Assembly: GCA_037447655.1 (NCBI GenBank)
Contig: JBBHKE010002427.1
Location: forward strand, 59,906-123,905
Direction: 5' to 3'
Length of the DNA: 64,000 nucleotides
Origin: Zygnema cylindricum
Taxonomy: Eukaryota > Streptophyta > Zygnematophyceae > Zygnematales > Zygnemataceae
In this document: positions 44,531 through 56,040 of the stretch, one piece after another
How positions within the stretch are numbered: the first letter of the stretch is position 1
How the letters are laid out: every line of letters begins with the position of its first letter
The notes under the pieces: generated by a model
Seen by the model: only the letters and a program-made list of their open reading frames with translations
Database searches by the model: none
Told to the model about the DNA's origin: nothing
Made by a program: the position numbers and the translations under genes

Positions 44531-45379
44531 GTATATTTTTTTAGGTTATGGGCCGACAACCCAGTTAAGTTTGTGTATAGCGTGGTTTTCAAAAATTTTA
44601 TTTTTTGATTTTGGGATTTGTTTTGTTTTTATTATTTTCAATGTTTTTGCTTTTAGTGCTCCTTAGCTAGTGTGGTTTTGGTTTTTAATTTTGGGTTTTC
44701 TAGTTGTATTATTTAATGGTAGTGAACAATTTTCCATTTAAATCGCGTTTTGTACTTAAATAGTTTAATCATTGTGGATTTTATAAAAAATCTTCTTTTT
44801 TTCATTTGAACGCTCTACAAATTAGTCCGGAGAATCCTTGTTAAAATCCAATGTAACACTTAAAAGTACCCGTTACATGGGCTTATACTCTAAATAAATT
44901 AAAGGTAGTACTCCCAAGAAGTACAAACTTCTCGTTACTACGTAGGTCCTATGTGGTTCACTGTTGAGCGAAACTGCTACAGTTACTACGGCTACGTGCG
45001 CATGTAAACTGTGTCTTGTATTACAACAATTGCTTGCTTGGTTGCCTGACTGGGTGATTGCTATCCGGTAGGTGGGTTCTCTAAAATTTAGGTCGTCATC
45101 GCAATTGTGGCCAGTCTCACAATTTTGTAAGCGTTTAAAGACCCCAAAAAAGTACAAGACTAACACTTCACCACTTTTCACAGTCACCCGTATTAGGGAA
45201 TGGATAAGCATCCGATCAACTTTAATCGAACGGTGTGGAAGTAAAGGAAATTTTAAGAGTAGGGTGTTTATTGGAGCTTTTTTTGGCAATTGTGGTTTGT
45301 TTTTGTAGATACCCTATTCATACCCATATTTCTTGTTCATCGCAAGTTTTGCAATAAATAACATTTCTTCTTCTAACTA
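44531..45379. other. AT-rich non-coding DNA
   Basis: T-rich stretch, then 44873-45300 with open frames on both strands but no domain, signal or coding bias that I can defend. The minus-strand 138-residue ORF and the plus ORF at 45072 overlap and exclude each other. Confidence 0.4.
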
Positions 45380-45963
45380 CACCGTCGATCGTATTTAGCG
45401 TGTTGAACACTAATTCGGCGCCCCTAAATTTTGAGGGTTTTACCTAAAATAGGGTAAACGATACTAATTTTTCCTGTACGCTAATTACGAGATGAACAAT
45501 TAGTGTACACCATTTTAATTTATGTATGTTTTTATTAGTGTGGAGTACGGAACGTGTCGGTTCGTATAAAAATGTACTTTTGAATTATACAAGTACAGAT
45601 ATTTTTAAAAATATCTTCTATCACACGAAAAATTGCCTTGTGAATTAAAAGATTTCGTACCTGTACCTGTTTTAGTGTAAATTTATTTGTCGCGTATTGC
45701 CTACACCCCTAAAAAACCGAAATTAGAGTTAGGAATTAATTATTGTGAAAGTATGTGACAGTGTACGAATTGTCAGAATTTGTACTTTTACCTATATTAC
45801 TGTGAATATCCTCTCGACAAATCAACTGTACCCATATTGGCGTTCGTTGAAAAATTAGTGTATAACTTTTTTTTCAAAAAATTTCTAAGTCAAAATTAGT
45901 GTACATGACACTAAATTATTCTACACACTAATAATTTCTACACGCTAAATACGATCGACTGTG
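45380..45963. mobile_element. Long MITE of the CACCG family, copy 1 of the cluster
   Basis: CACCGTCGATCGTATTTAG and the inverse of CACAGTCGATCGTATTTAG, both next to TA. 584 bp. The interior holds TTAGTGTGGAGTACGGAACG and GTACAGATATTTTT-like segments shared with the next copies. Confidence 0.75.
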
Positions 45964-45970
45964 TACTGTA

Positions 45971-46589
45971 CACCGCGAATCGTAATTAGAGTAAATTACT
46001 CTAATTTGGTCGCTCGAAATTTCGACTCTATCACATCAAATAGAGTAATCGATTCTAATTTTTTCACTATTCTAATTTAGGTGAGGTTTAATTAGCGTAA
46101 AAAATTCTAATATAGGTTATTTTTAAATAGTGTGGAGTACGGACGACGTCTGACCGTGCAAAATTGTACTTATATAAGTAGAAAGGTACAAAAAATGAGT
46201 CAATAGAATCGCGCTCGCACGTGAAATCGCACTAAACAAAAAAATCAATCACATCGAAAAAAAGCCGTTCGCATAACTCTCGTCCGTCGACAGCATCGTC
46301 GTCAGTGTGAACATTAACTGACACTCAATGCGACAAATATTACTAGCGTCATAATGACGTCAATACTATACCGGACTGACACATTTTGTACGTCTTCGTA
46401 ATTTAGTGTTCATAATTATCGCGCACATAATTATCGCCGACATAACCCAATATAGAATAACTAAATAAATTAGAGTAAACTTCATAGTTGAAAAAGCTCT
46501 ATCACATAAATTAGCGTCAATTACTCTAATTGTTTTTTTTTAGTTTTTTTACTCTAATTTTTTCATTACTCTAATTACGATTCGCGGTG
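45971..46589. mobile_element. Long MITE of the CACCG family, copy 2 of the cluster
   Basis: CACCGCGAATCGTAATTAGAG and its exact inverse, with TA on both sides. 619 bp, beginning only 7 bases after copy 1 (CTG between the two TA sites). Confidence 0.82.
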
Positions 46590-47180
46590 TACAGGACTAC
46601 CTCACCTTTGAAAGGGCAATTTAGAAGACGGCGTATGATTTCATTGATTAGTCTTGACGGCTCACTCTCCAAAAAAAGAAAAAGCGGCGGTCGCTGTGGT
46701 CCCTTATGGGTCGCCACTGTCGTTTCGCCAACTGGCGGTCTGCTTAACCCGAAATGTTAGACGCTCTCTGTCATCCGTCCGTACGAATACGGTTGATGTC
46801 ATCTTCCCACGCGTAAAATCCATATTCTACTAAATGTGTACAGTACGAATATAATACGGTGTGCAACAGGCATAGTGGTCAAATTTGAAATTTGTCGTCA
46901 GGTACAGTTGTCCTTGTTGACGTCAGAGTACTTTTTTCTGGGTGTGTGAGAGGGAAAGGATTCGTAGTGCGAGGATGTAACGGGAAACAACGGAATTTTC
47001 ACACATAGATCTTCCCACTTAGTTATCCCTATCAATTTTGAATCCGATGATGTATTCTAAAGTCCTAAAAAAGTAAAAATACTGTACTATACGTGTTGTA
47101 CGTGCTCTTATCTCACTATGCCTATTTTAGTATTTTAATTGTTTTGTACTTAAGCAAAAATGCGGTATTTCTGATATGTA
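46590..47180. other. Non-coding DNA between MITEs
   Basis: No gene or element end recognised. A GC-richer patch (46660-46760) has short inverted CGGCGGTCGC/GGGTCGCCACTG motifs. Confidence 0.4.
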
Positions 47181-47706
47181 CACCGTCAATCGCTATTAGA
47201 GTATATAACGCCAATTCGGTGCCCTTTTAAAAAAAAAAAAAACCCGAAATACAATCCATAATTCTATTTTTTCCATTATTTTAATTAGAGTTTTTTTCAA
47301 TTAGCGTTAATAATGGAAGTACACTGCGATGGAAATAGTGTGGCGTATGGACAGGATATTTTCATACGAAATGGTACTTTTTGAATTACAAATGCATAAA
47401 GTACTTTGTGAATGTGCACTGGAAGAAAGAGATGCAAACTCGTCGACAAAAATCACGTTCTCATGTGTTCGTCCGTCGACCGTGTGAACAGCACGACGGT
47501 GTACGAATTGTCAGATTTTGTACGGATACACATACTAGTGTAGACATAGAAAGGGCGGGTATTTATTATTCAGGACAACCCAAATTACAGTTAGGGATTA
47601 ATTAGTATATATATTAAAAAAAAATAAAAAAATCCCGATTAGTGTTAATAACACTAATTATTTTTCAACGCTATTTATTCCTTTACTCTAATAGCGATTG
47701 ACGGTG
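47181..47706. mobile_element. Long MITE of the CACCG family, copy 3 of the cluster
   Basis: CACCGTCAATCGCTATTAGAG and its inverse, with TA on the left and TT on the right. 526 bp. It shares the AATAGTGTGGCGTATGGAC block with copies 1 and 2. Confidence 0.78.
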
Positions 47707-49800
47707 TTCTGTAGTATCCGTACATTCTATCTGGAAGTTGAACGGTCTCCCCACTTTGCCAATCGTCGCCCTACTTGACAATCTCATAGGTACAGGACTG
47801 TACTTTAATTTAATGTACCTTTCTCACGGTTATCCCAAACGTTGCCGTACAATTATTTTCCTGTTTCACTAGATTCTTCCATCCTTTTCGCGGCTTTTTG
47901 CCATGTCGGTGCGGGCTACGGAGATTCTGTCACCGTCAAAATTTTAGGTCACTGCCAAAGAACTTATGGGAAAAGCTGAAAAATTATACGCGAATGCTGC
48001 CAAAGCGGTTTCTCGAAAAGCTCCCCAGTGGTTGTACGGAGCATGGCATGCGTTGGTTTGCGAAAGGGCGATTGTACTTTTGACGCTTTCGACGTTTTCG
48101 CGTAACATTACGACACGTAGATGACAGCTGACCACGTTTTTATCCGTACGGAATAAAGGACAGAATATCTTCATGTGTGGAATTAGCCTGGAGCTGTCAG
48201 CCAACGACAAATTTCGGATAAATCTGGGTACCACGGAGGTTCTGTCCTTTACTTCCGTGCCTGCATTTTGCGAAAGCTGACGTGGTAGCAGCGCGCGTAT
48301 TTGTCGTTTTGTTCTACTAAACGACATGAGTAAGATTTTTTCTACATATGTCATATAGGCATTTCGAGTCAATCTTCGGGCGTGACAGCTTCCCCACGTG
48401 AACAAAAGTACATCGCCAGGGCATAATCCGTACATTTACTGAAACCACTAATGGAAGTCCGGCCTTATTCGTGCCACTTAATTGAAATGAAGTGCAATTA
48501 GTCATGCCGGCGTACGTGGATTTGTTTTGAGCCACGAAATATGGTGCTATTAACATTAATTTATGATTTTGGTAAACGGAAAAGTTACACCCGAATTGGA
48601 GTTGAATCTTAATTGCAAATACGACAAGCACTGTTCTGTCCTCCCATTGGTCGATGCTGCTGAGCTGGCATAAAAAACCCGCACGGGCCATTTGTCTTCT
48701 TCGTAGATCTTCGGTCATGCTCGGTCAGTGAATACGTAAAGAAAAAGAAAAAAACAAAAAAGGAAACGACAAAATACGGATCGAATATTTCAGCGGTACA
48801 GTACTGTATTGTACTGTACCCTATGCACTGTAGTCTGTACCCTTGTAGAATTGTTTTGGCAGTATTCGCGCCCAGCGCGGTCCTCCTCCGAAAAAAATAA
48901 ATTTTTGGGCAGTATATCCTTTTTTTACCCTCTGCCCGCATCCACCGACGGTCCAACCGTATGAAAACGTTCGAGGTTCCTTAAAATAAGGTTCCTCTCC
49001 AATCATATACTTGCATCTCACTATTTTGTTTCCTTTCACGTACAGTCGCCGCAGCATGACGACAAATGGCGTGCTTCCCGGATATTTGCGCCGCCAATAT
49101 TTTATCGGGCACGAAAGTTAAAATTCGACATTGAATAATGTCGGTGGACTTAACCTGCATTTGACGTCCACCGTCGACTGGGGCTGAACTATGTTGTTTC
49201 GTACATTCCGTGATCGTCAGACACCTGGCAAAGCCATAATTCGACACGTTTACATCATTGAGCTCGCCGGCAATTGATATCGTCAAGATCTCCTTTTGAT
49301 GCTCTGGAAAGTTGATCTACGTGCCGCTGTCGTTTTCCGGTGCGTTGATCCTGCTACGAAAGCGTCCTGCTTCCACCGACCTTTCGTGGATCCAATAAAC
49401 GAATCAAGACAAGGAATCCCGAGTGTATTTCACTATTTATCCTAAACAAAAAAAAAAAATCACGGTAAGATTTAGGGAATTTCTATATCCACCCGCAAAC
49501 TACGCTGAACCACATCCACTCGTACTTTTTTTCGATAAAAATCGTTAATACATACGCATACCATATTATTAACGTCATTCTTTCGACATTTCGCGATCCA
49601 ATCCATAGAACTTCCTCCGCACGGTTGACCATTCAGAAAAAAGCCGCCGAGTTTATCCAAAATCATACCGCCGGTCGGCGGATTTCCAGAGTCAGCCGAA
49701 ACTACAGTACCGTACCGTTCCGTACCAAACACAGAGTCAGGATCAACTGAATCAACCGAACCACACAAAAAGCCAAAATTCTGTTTCACTTGGAGAAAAA
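47707..49800. other. Intergenic DNA upstream of the unknown gene
   Basis: No recognisable protein domain. Several minus-strand ORFs of 78-163 codons overlap each other in different frames without conserved motifs. A perfect palindrome with 10-bp arms (GGTACAGTAC ... GTACTGTACC, 48795-48820) is present. The last few hundred bases probably hold the promoter of the 49981 gene. Confidence 0.4.
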
Positions 49801-49825
49801 GACGAAAGCCTGTTGCGTTGCGCTC

Positions 49826-49980
49826 CCTCGACACCCTTCCTTTCCTCTTTCTTCCCTCCCTTCCTCGCTTCTCTCTCTCTTATCTCTCTCAATTTTCCAC
49901 CATTTTTCCCACATTTCATACCATTGGATAGAGAATCAGCTAATGCTTCTACAGAACAAATTTATTTTATATTTTTCGTA
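49826..49980 (+). promoter_or_regulatory. CT-rich probable 5' UTR of the unknown gene
   Basis: A strongly pyrimidine-rich stretch (CTTTCCTC, TCTCTCTCTTATCTCTCTC) lies just before the chosen ATG, as is common in plant 5' leaders. The open frame continues upstream to 49813, but that part translates to low-complexity Phe/Ser/Leu and reads as leader. Confidence 0.5.
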
Positions 49981-50826
49981 ATGGAAATTTTTTCTAAGCC
50001 TCGTAGAAGTGTGTCGTTTTCCGCCTGTTCTGTGGCTTCCAGTGAGGTTTTAAGTTTTGCGGAAGAGGAGCTTCGGAGGACTGTCTCCGCCACTCGAATA
50101 AATCCAAAACAGAAAATAAGATGCAATTCCGGGAGGTTCCATGTCAGTTTCAGTGACGAGGCTCAGTTAAACCGCATCATAGAAGCGCAGAACAACTCCG
50201 TAGGATGTACGGAAAAGAACGAAAACCGTACGGAAAAGGAGAACCAGTCCACAGTATCTCAGGAAGGAAAAGGGCAAAGCGAAGAAAACAATGTGAGGGG
50301 AATAAATAAAGCGTCACCGGAAAAAACGTCACCATTTTGTTTAATCGTTACGGATTTTTCGAGTTCTATGATAGAGGAGGAGGCTCCGAGAATTAGTGTT
50401 CCTTTAAAAGCGAGCTCTTTTAAGATATTAAAGGAAGATATTAAAGAGTTAAGGAAATCGGAATGCCCAAAACCCCAAAAAAAAGTTTTGGGAATTTCCT
50501 CGACGGTCGAAAAATTGGGTATTGGTATTGAAGGAGGAAGCGAAAAGGAAGTTGTGGGAAGGAGTGGAGAAGATTTTGAAATTCAAAAAGAGAATAAAAA
50601 TGATGATGAAAATGAAAATGAAGATGATAATGAAAATGAAAATGGGAATGAAAATGAAGATGAGAATGAGGATGAGGATGGAGATGAGGAGGAAAATGAG
50701 AAGGGAAGTTTGAAAGAATGGCCCACTCCTATGAAGGAAAGGAGAGAGGAGTTTCTTGGAGCGAAGTGTGGAACTCCAATTTCTCGCGTTCGGCGATATA
50801 ATGTGGAGGAACTTCTTGTGGATTAA
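49981..50826 (+). CDS. Intronless protein of unknown function with acidic Asp/Glu/Asn repeat
   Basis: 281 residues from ATG 49981 (MEIFSKPRRSVSFSACSVAS); an upstream in-frame ATG (49813) would give 337 but lies in the CT-rich leader. The N-terminal 70 residues are mixed and basic (KPRRSVSFS, RRTVSATRINPKQK). Residues 80-200 are Ser/Lys/Glu-rich. An acidic low-complexity tract of about 35 residues follows (DDENENEDDNENENGNEN-type, about 50601-50703). The C-terminus is compact: EWPTPMKERREEFLGAKCGTPISRVRRYNVEELLVD. There is no signal peptide or membrane segment. The basic and acidic make-up, with (T/S)P and SRVRR motifs, suggests a nuclear protein, possibly phosphorylated; that is inference. 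No stops or frameshifts, unlike every mobile element around it. I do not recognise the family. It might be a first exon or a retrocopy, but it has a natural stop. Confidence 0.65.
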   Translation: MEIFSKPRRSVSFSACSVASSEVLSFAEEELRRTVSATRINPKQKIRCNSGRFHVSFSDEAQLNRIIEAQNNSVGCTEKNENRTEKENQSTVSQEGKGQSEENNVRGINKASPEKTSPFCLIVTDFSSSMIEEEAPRISVPLKASSFKILKEDIKELRKSECPKPQKKVLGISSTVEKLGIGIEGGSEKEVVGRSGEDFEIQKENKNDDENENEDDNENENGNENEDENEDEDGDEEENEKGSLKEWPTPMKERREEFLGAKCGTPISRVRRYNVEELLVD

Positions 50827-51010
50827 CAACTTTTTGGGGATCAACCATTTTTGGGGATCAACCATTTTTTGGGGATCAACCATTTTTTGGGGATCAACCA
50901 TTTTTTGGGGATCAACAACTTTTTGGGGATCAACAACTTTTTGGGGATCAACCATTTTTTGGGGATCAACCATTTTTTGGGGATCAACAGTTTTTAAGAA
51001 TCAAATTTTT
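50827..51010 (+). repeat. 18-bp minisatellite (GGGGATCAACCATTTTTT)
   Basis: Nine clear GGGGATCAAC units, with CCATTTTTT or AACTTTTT spacers, then two diverged ones, start directly at the stop codon of the preceding CDS. The 18-bp period keeps all six frames periodic (antisense MVDPQK). Confidence 0.95.
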
Positions 51011-51059
51011 GGGGATCGACAACTTTCTGGGGATTATGAAGTCGAAGAAAACTGATTAC

Positions 51060-53480
51060 AGTTAAAATTTGGTTTTAAGTATTGAATTTTTTGCAGCCAC
51101 AAGGTGATCGATTTTCGGTCCACGATTGACAGCTTTTTTCCTTTCGTTTTTTCTCAAAGAAAGTTCTTTGGATGTGTGAATTTTTCAGTTAGTTCGTTTC
51201 AGGAATAGTTTATTTGGCAGTAGTTTGTCAGAGTTTTTTGGTATTTTTTTAAAAGGAAAAATCTGGATCAATTGTCGGAGATATAGTTTGAAAAGTTAGA
51301 AGTATAGTAGAGGTGAAGGATTAGTGTGAGAATAGCAAAATTTGTTAGTTACCAGAAATTACTTTACTTCAGAAATAGGAATTATTTTTGGGATCATTAT
51401 TCATAAGGTGTGAATGTGCTCATATCAAGCTCATTATTTCTGTAGGTTTTAAGGTTTTGAAGTTTCTAAGTTTGTGTGAATAGGGCGAAGGTACATTTTA
51501 GAATTATTTTTATTGTTTAAATTAGCAGGTTGGTCAATGTAAAATATTGTAAAGCTAATTAACTTTTTTTGTTCTTTGTTTTGCAAATGTCTTTAACCTG
51601 CATAATCTTTTGCAAGTGTGGAAGGTTCACTATTTTGAAAGTTCAGTATTTTGAAGTTTTGACCTGTGAACAAAAAAAAGAACGACCAAACTTCTTGATG
51701 ATGTTTATTTTTTGATGTGGGCGATATCATCCAGCAGAAAAAATGAAAAAGAAAGTATCGATCATTTGATTTGATTTGATTCTTTTCTGACCTATCATTT
51801 AATGCATTTTGAAACTATGCCGTTATCTCTTGAAACGGTAATTTGATTTACCAATTTACCGTTCTCTCGGTTTCACGCACGAGTGGGTTTTCTGCAAAAT
51901 GCTGTAGTTTTTTTTTTTGGTTAGTTTGTTACTGTTCAGAAAGGTGATGAAAGACACATTAAAATTGCAGAATACACGTTTCATCGCTATTATAATTTAG
52001 AACGCTAAATTGGTAAACCATTGCAAATTCTTCTGTCGAAGAATGTACCTATGCTACATATTAAGTAATCGTTCACTGTACAGTACATTGAATGTAATTG
52101 GGTGCACATTGCTTTCTACTATTAAATTTTTGTTATTCCCAAAGTCATTGTTTTTGCATACTATGCTACACCATGAATCATTATTTTATAAAGAAATTAT
52201 TAGCATGGAGTTTATTCTGGTATTACTAATTCTAATTGAGTTCTAAGTGACGTGGCTGATTCTGGACCGTTAAAATACTGCTAGAAATTACTCTCAATTG
52301 CTAACACAGAAATTTGCTTTTGCAATGTTGCCTGTGCGATTTCAAAGAATCCTTCTTTTCTTTGAAAATATGTTAGGTGTACGAGTTGAAATGCGCCACT
52401 ACTATGGGTCGATTGAATAGTTGAGTGCAAAATTTGAATTATGACATCACTATATTGCATGGAACTGAGAGCAAAATAAATCTGCGAATCAAAATGATCG
52501 ACTCAATGCAACCGAGATTAAAAATCTTACTATCACTACGAGTGAACAAATTGGACAAATTTAAGATGAGACGAAGTTTGGTGACCCATCTGAAAAGTGA
52601 AGTCTGCAATAATGACGCTATCAATGTACTATTTCTAAAAAAAAATCCCCTCATTTCCCTCTATCAAGTAAACTCCTCAGAAATCCGCAATGATAAACAT
52701 ATGCAATGTGAAAGGGTGAAAACTGTGTACTTGTGTACGTTGCGAAATCATATGCAAATTGCAATAAAAGTAACTTATATTCTTACATTCTCTACACATA
52801 ATTGCAAAAGATTTCAACAAATGCTATAAATTTCTGTCCATACTCACAGTTTACTTGATTAAAGAGAGGAATTATGAAGGCTTGAAAAAAAAATCAACAT
52901 TAAAAAGTGTGCACGTAAGTGATGATGATCGCATACGATAAGTGGATACCCGATGTGTAGATGGAAATTCGCACCTAATGTATGGATAATCCCCTTTTCA
53001 TTGTTTCACCCAATGTGAAAATAATGGTTAATTTGATGACAAGCAAAAAGGCGCAAAATCAATATATTGCCAATTTTTTTTTTGGCAATGTGCAACAAAA
53101 TAATATACTAACACATCTGTTGTTCTACAACCACCGTTGCAGGAGGAGAACCAGCAGTAGTAGTGGAAGTAGACATGAAAAACAGTGGAAACTATCAAAG
53201 TACCTACTCAACAGCCAACTTTGAACATACACAAAATATGACTCAGATAGCCAAAATGTCTCAAACTTGCCACAGTGATAAACAATACATTAAAATGACA
53301 ATTCCCAAAATTGCAGCCCAAATGACCCAGTAAACCATAAGATATGATGTCTGGAAGTTTCCCAAAAGCTGCCCTTAGAAAATCATATTCCCAATACTAG
53401 ATACTACAAAATTGGCTAAGTCCTAAGTTATATGCTCACAGTGTGTATCTACTGATCTACATTAATTTGGGTAACCGTTA
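51060..53480. other. AT-rich DNA downstream of the unknown gene
   Basis: About 2.4 kb without recognisable coding sequence. The first few hundred bases are probably 3' UTR or flank. MITE-like left-end motifs at 51975 (CACGTTTCATCGCTATTA) and 52169 (CACCATGAATCATTATT) are both in the same orientation with no inverse partner. Confidence 0.4.
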
Positions 53481-53481
53481 C

Positions 53482-53669
53482 TACGGTTATTATCCTGACT
53501 AACGACAACGCATCCTACCTGTACGTCACTATACCTCAAAACCCTAATTATTACTTTCTAAAAACCTGTTTAATGTACGGTTATTATCCTGACTAACGAC
53601 AACGCATCCTACCTGTACGTCACTATACCTCAAAACCCTAATTATTACTTTCTAAAAACCTGTTTAATG
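53482..53669. repeat. Perfect 94-bp tandem duplication
   Basis: Two identical units starting TACGGTTATTATCCTGACTA and ending CTGTTTAATG. Each unit contains AAACCCTAA (a plant telo-box-like word). No differences between units, so it is very recent. A 20-bp duplication (AACCGTACACAAAACGTTCC) follows at 53732-53771. Confidence 0.95.
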
Positions 53670-53771
53670 GAACACTATTTTTTATTACACTAAAATACAA
53701 AACAATGTTATTCACATATTTCTAGATATTGAACCGTACACAAAACGTTCCAACCGTACACAAAACGTTCC

Positions 53772-54057
53772 AAATGCTTAGTCAGCGAGAGTCGCTAAAA
53801 TCCAGCCGAATGTGGTCGTGTAGTACAAAGCACCTGAGTGCTTCGTCACTTGTGGTCCTACGCGAATCACGCTTGTGGTCCCTCGTAAATCACGCTTGTG
53901 GTCCCAAGTGAATCGCGTCCATTGGAACAAATTCAATCGACGATGGTAGCGTCGAACTTTACCATTTATTTCCGGAATACCCGGTTCAGATCCCGTTCGT
54001 CCGATCTTGTGAATCATATCATCAACTATGTGACGCGTGCGGCTGACACTCGGCGCC
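53772..54057 (-). mobile_element. Probable 3' half of copia H's LTR, left of the G insertion
   Basis: Element G (duplication ACTCC) interrupts the sequence that on the right side (60485-60663) is the start of H's LTR, so what lies left of 54058 should continue that LTR on minus. A short direct repeat (AATCACGCTTGTGGTCC) is at 53866-53905. No second H LTR is available for comparison, so the extent is uncertain. Confidence 0.4.
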
Positions 54058-54062
54058 ACTCC

Positions 54063-55097
54063 CGTAGAAATTAAAGGTTATTTTAGTATTTTCTAGGTTT
54101 TGTAAAATGCAGAAAAGAAGCAAAGGCAGTCTGCCTCTAACTCCTCTCTCCAGCTCCCACACTTATCGTAGTCACTGAAAGTTGGAGAGGGAGATAGAGC
54201 CATGGCCGCCTATACTATCCCGATGGGGATATAAATTAGGTTAGTAGATTTTACCAAAATAGATTTGACAGGCTCAAGATATGAACCGGGTACCTACCGT
54301 CCGTCAAACTAGCTAGTACCCGGTAGCCTTAGCCAACTAGTCTAAACCAAAGATGTATGATATAGCGTATGATAGTTATTTAAATGTTTACACATTGGCT
54401 ATCTTTATTCAACGGGATATTTAGACATAGATACAGTTTGTAATGTACGGCGTACGGCACATCCGAAACGGATACCGCGCATTTTGTTTCAAAGGCGAAA
54501 CAAATATTATGCAAGTATTTATGACGGCACTGATTGTAATCCGGCTTGATCAGACGGCCATGAAGCATGCCGAGATCACGCAATAGGTTTTTGGCGGTTT
54601 GCGGTCGACGTCACATCAATCGCCACGTGGCACAATCACATTGGATTACGACATCTCCAGGGATTCCAAGAACGAATCCAAAAATGACATGTGTCCACTT
54701 TTGGCCATGTCGTACAATGGCCGTACATAAAGTACAACGGCACGTGTACCTTTATGTACGATCCACTATTATGATTAGTGCCGTACTTCAGTAGATAGAG
54801 TTTTAGAGAGAGATAGGACTTAGAAAAATTTGATAGACTGGACCTTCTCTCCCAGAGAGTTGTTGTACAAAAAGGTCAACTTTGACCCTTCATAACTTAC
54901 TGCTCAGGGGAGCAAATTCAGAGATTCTTTTTGCTATTGACTCAGGGGAGTCTTGCCTTTACAGGGGTAAAGGTAGTCAGAGTTTTTGTCTGCCAGGGTG
55001 GCAGTTATTCTTGGTGAAACACAAAGGGGTCAGGGTTATCCTAGAGGCTTCATGTCAACTGCCTACTCTGAGGTCCTATGGAGGTCTCAGAGTTGCA
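54063..55097 (+). mobile_element. 5' LTR of element G
   Basis: CGTAGAAATT...GAGTTGCA. Landmarks: ATTTTCTAGGTT start block, antisense tRNA-like segment (54268-54345), the palindromic G-box GCCACGTGGC (54622-54631) and short hairpins such as AAAGGTCAACTTTGACC near 54873. Immediately after it comes GGTTATGGGCCCACC. Confidence 0.93.
54622..54631. promoter_or_regulatory. G-box palindrome GCCACGTGGC in LTR
   Basis: A perfect 10-bp palindrome with the CACGTG core of plant bZIP/bHLH sites. The same site is in the 3' LTR (60005-60014), and CACGTGGC occurs at the corresponding place in the LTRs at 12.8, 15.2, 35.2 and 41.8 kb. Retention in diverged LTRs suggests it is part of the LTR promoter. Confidence 0.6.
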
Positions 55098-55101
55098 GGT
55101 T

Positions 55102-56040
55102 ATGGGCCCACCATCTACGGTGCCCATATTCAATGGAGCTGGCTCCATATACTGGGAAAGTATGATGACAGGAGCTCTATGTGAGAAACGGTTTTGGGGA
55201 ATAGTGAGTGGACGGGTGAGGCGTCCATCTAGTCTTAAAATACCTTTAGGGTTTACAGCAGGCATATTCACTAGAGATGCAGATCCATCTTCAATGGAGG
55301 AGACAAAGGAATGAGAGGTGGTGGACAAAAGAAAGGAGAAGGAGACAGTCACACTAATAGCAACCAGTTCGGCATTCATGTCACCTATTTCGAGAAACGA
55401 GGAGAATGATATCGATACGTGGGACTACAACAATATGGCGGCTAAACACTTCATCCTCCGCCATCTTACTCAAGGGCTTGCATCTCCCCATTTGTAGGTA
55501 GAAAGGGCATCCGATCTTTGGGTGGCTCTCATAGAGATGTACCGAAGTGGTACGATTCAGCAACAACAGTTGGCTGATCAGAAAATTAAGGAGTATGTAT
55601 ACAAAGGAGGGAAGATGTTGGATTTTCGCAATGAGCTTACCACACTTTTCATAGAACTAGAGAGTGCTAGAAAAGTATTTAGTGAAAAGGAAAAGGTTAA
55701 CTAATTACTGATAAAGTTACCCGATGAGTTCGAGAATATAGTCAACCGTGTGCAGGACTTGGCGGACTCAAGGTGGATTTGGAATTCAGTGGTAGGGATG
55801 ATTATCGTTCGGGAGAATACAATTGAGATCCGAAAGGGAGGAAAGAGTAGGCAAGCGTAAGCAGGTAGGACCGATTAGAGAAACAATGATTCCTGAAAAC
55901 AGGCTGGAAATTATCGAGGGGAGGGGCACAAAAATCAGACCGAGGAGTTCGGACCAAGAATTCCCAAGGGTTTGTGCCATTTTTGTAAGAAACCGGGTCA
56001 CTATATGGCTGAATGCACTAAGTTAAAGAGTTGCGGTTAA
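55102..56040 (+). pseudogene. Copia Gag of element G
   Basis: ATG 55102 (MGPPSTVPIFNGAGSIYWE) lies 4 nt after the LTR. A frameshift follows at about 55315. The gag core reads DNDIDTWDYNNMAAKHFIL-like in another frame, then EMYRSGTIQQQQLADQKIKEYVYKGGKMLDFRNELTTLFIELESA (55522-55704, stop TAA 55702-55704) and LLIKLPDEFENIV. A CHFCKKPGHYMAEC-like knuckle remnant is near 55975-56020 (one Cys lost). Confidence 0.85.

Noticed and set aside
44873-45308. Host gene in the 138-codon minus ORF or the 78-codon plus ORF
   Set aside because: No domain, splice or composition support, and the two exclude each other.
50449-50973. 174-codon antisense ORF (MVDPQK repeat) overlapping the unknown gene
   Set aside because: It arises from the 18-bp periodic minisatellite and the codon use of the acidic tract on the other strand; no independent coding signal.
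51975-52190. A MITE of the CACCG family at 52 kb
   Set aside because: Two left-end-like words in the same orientation and no inverse end; kept only as a note.
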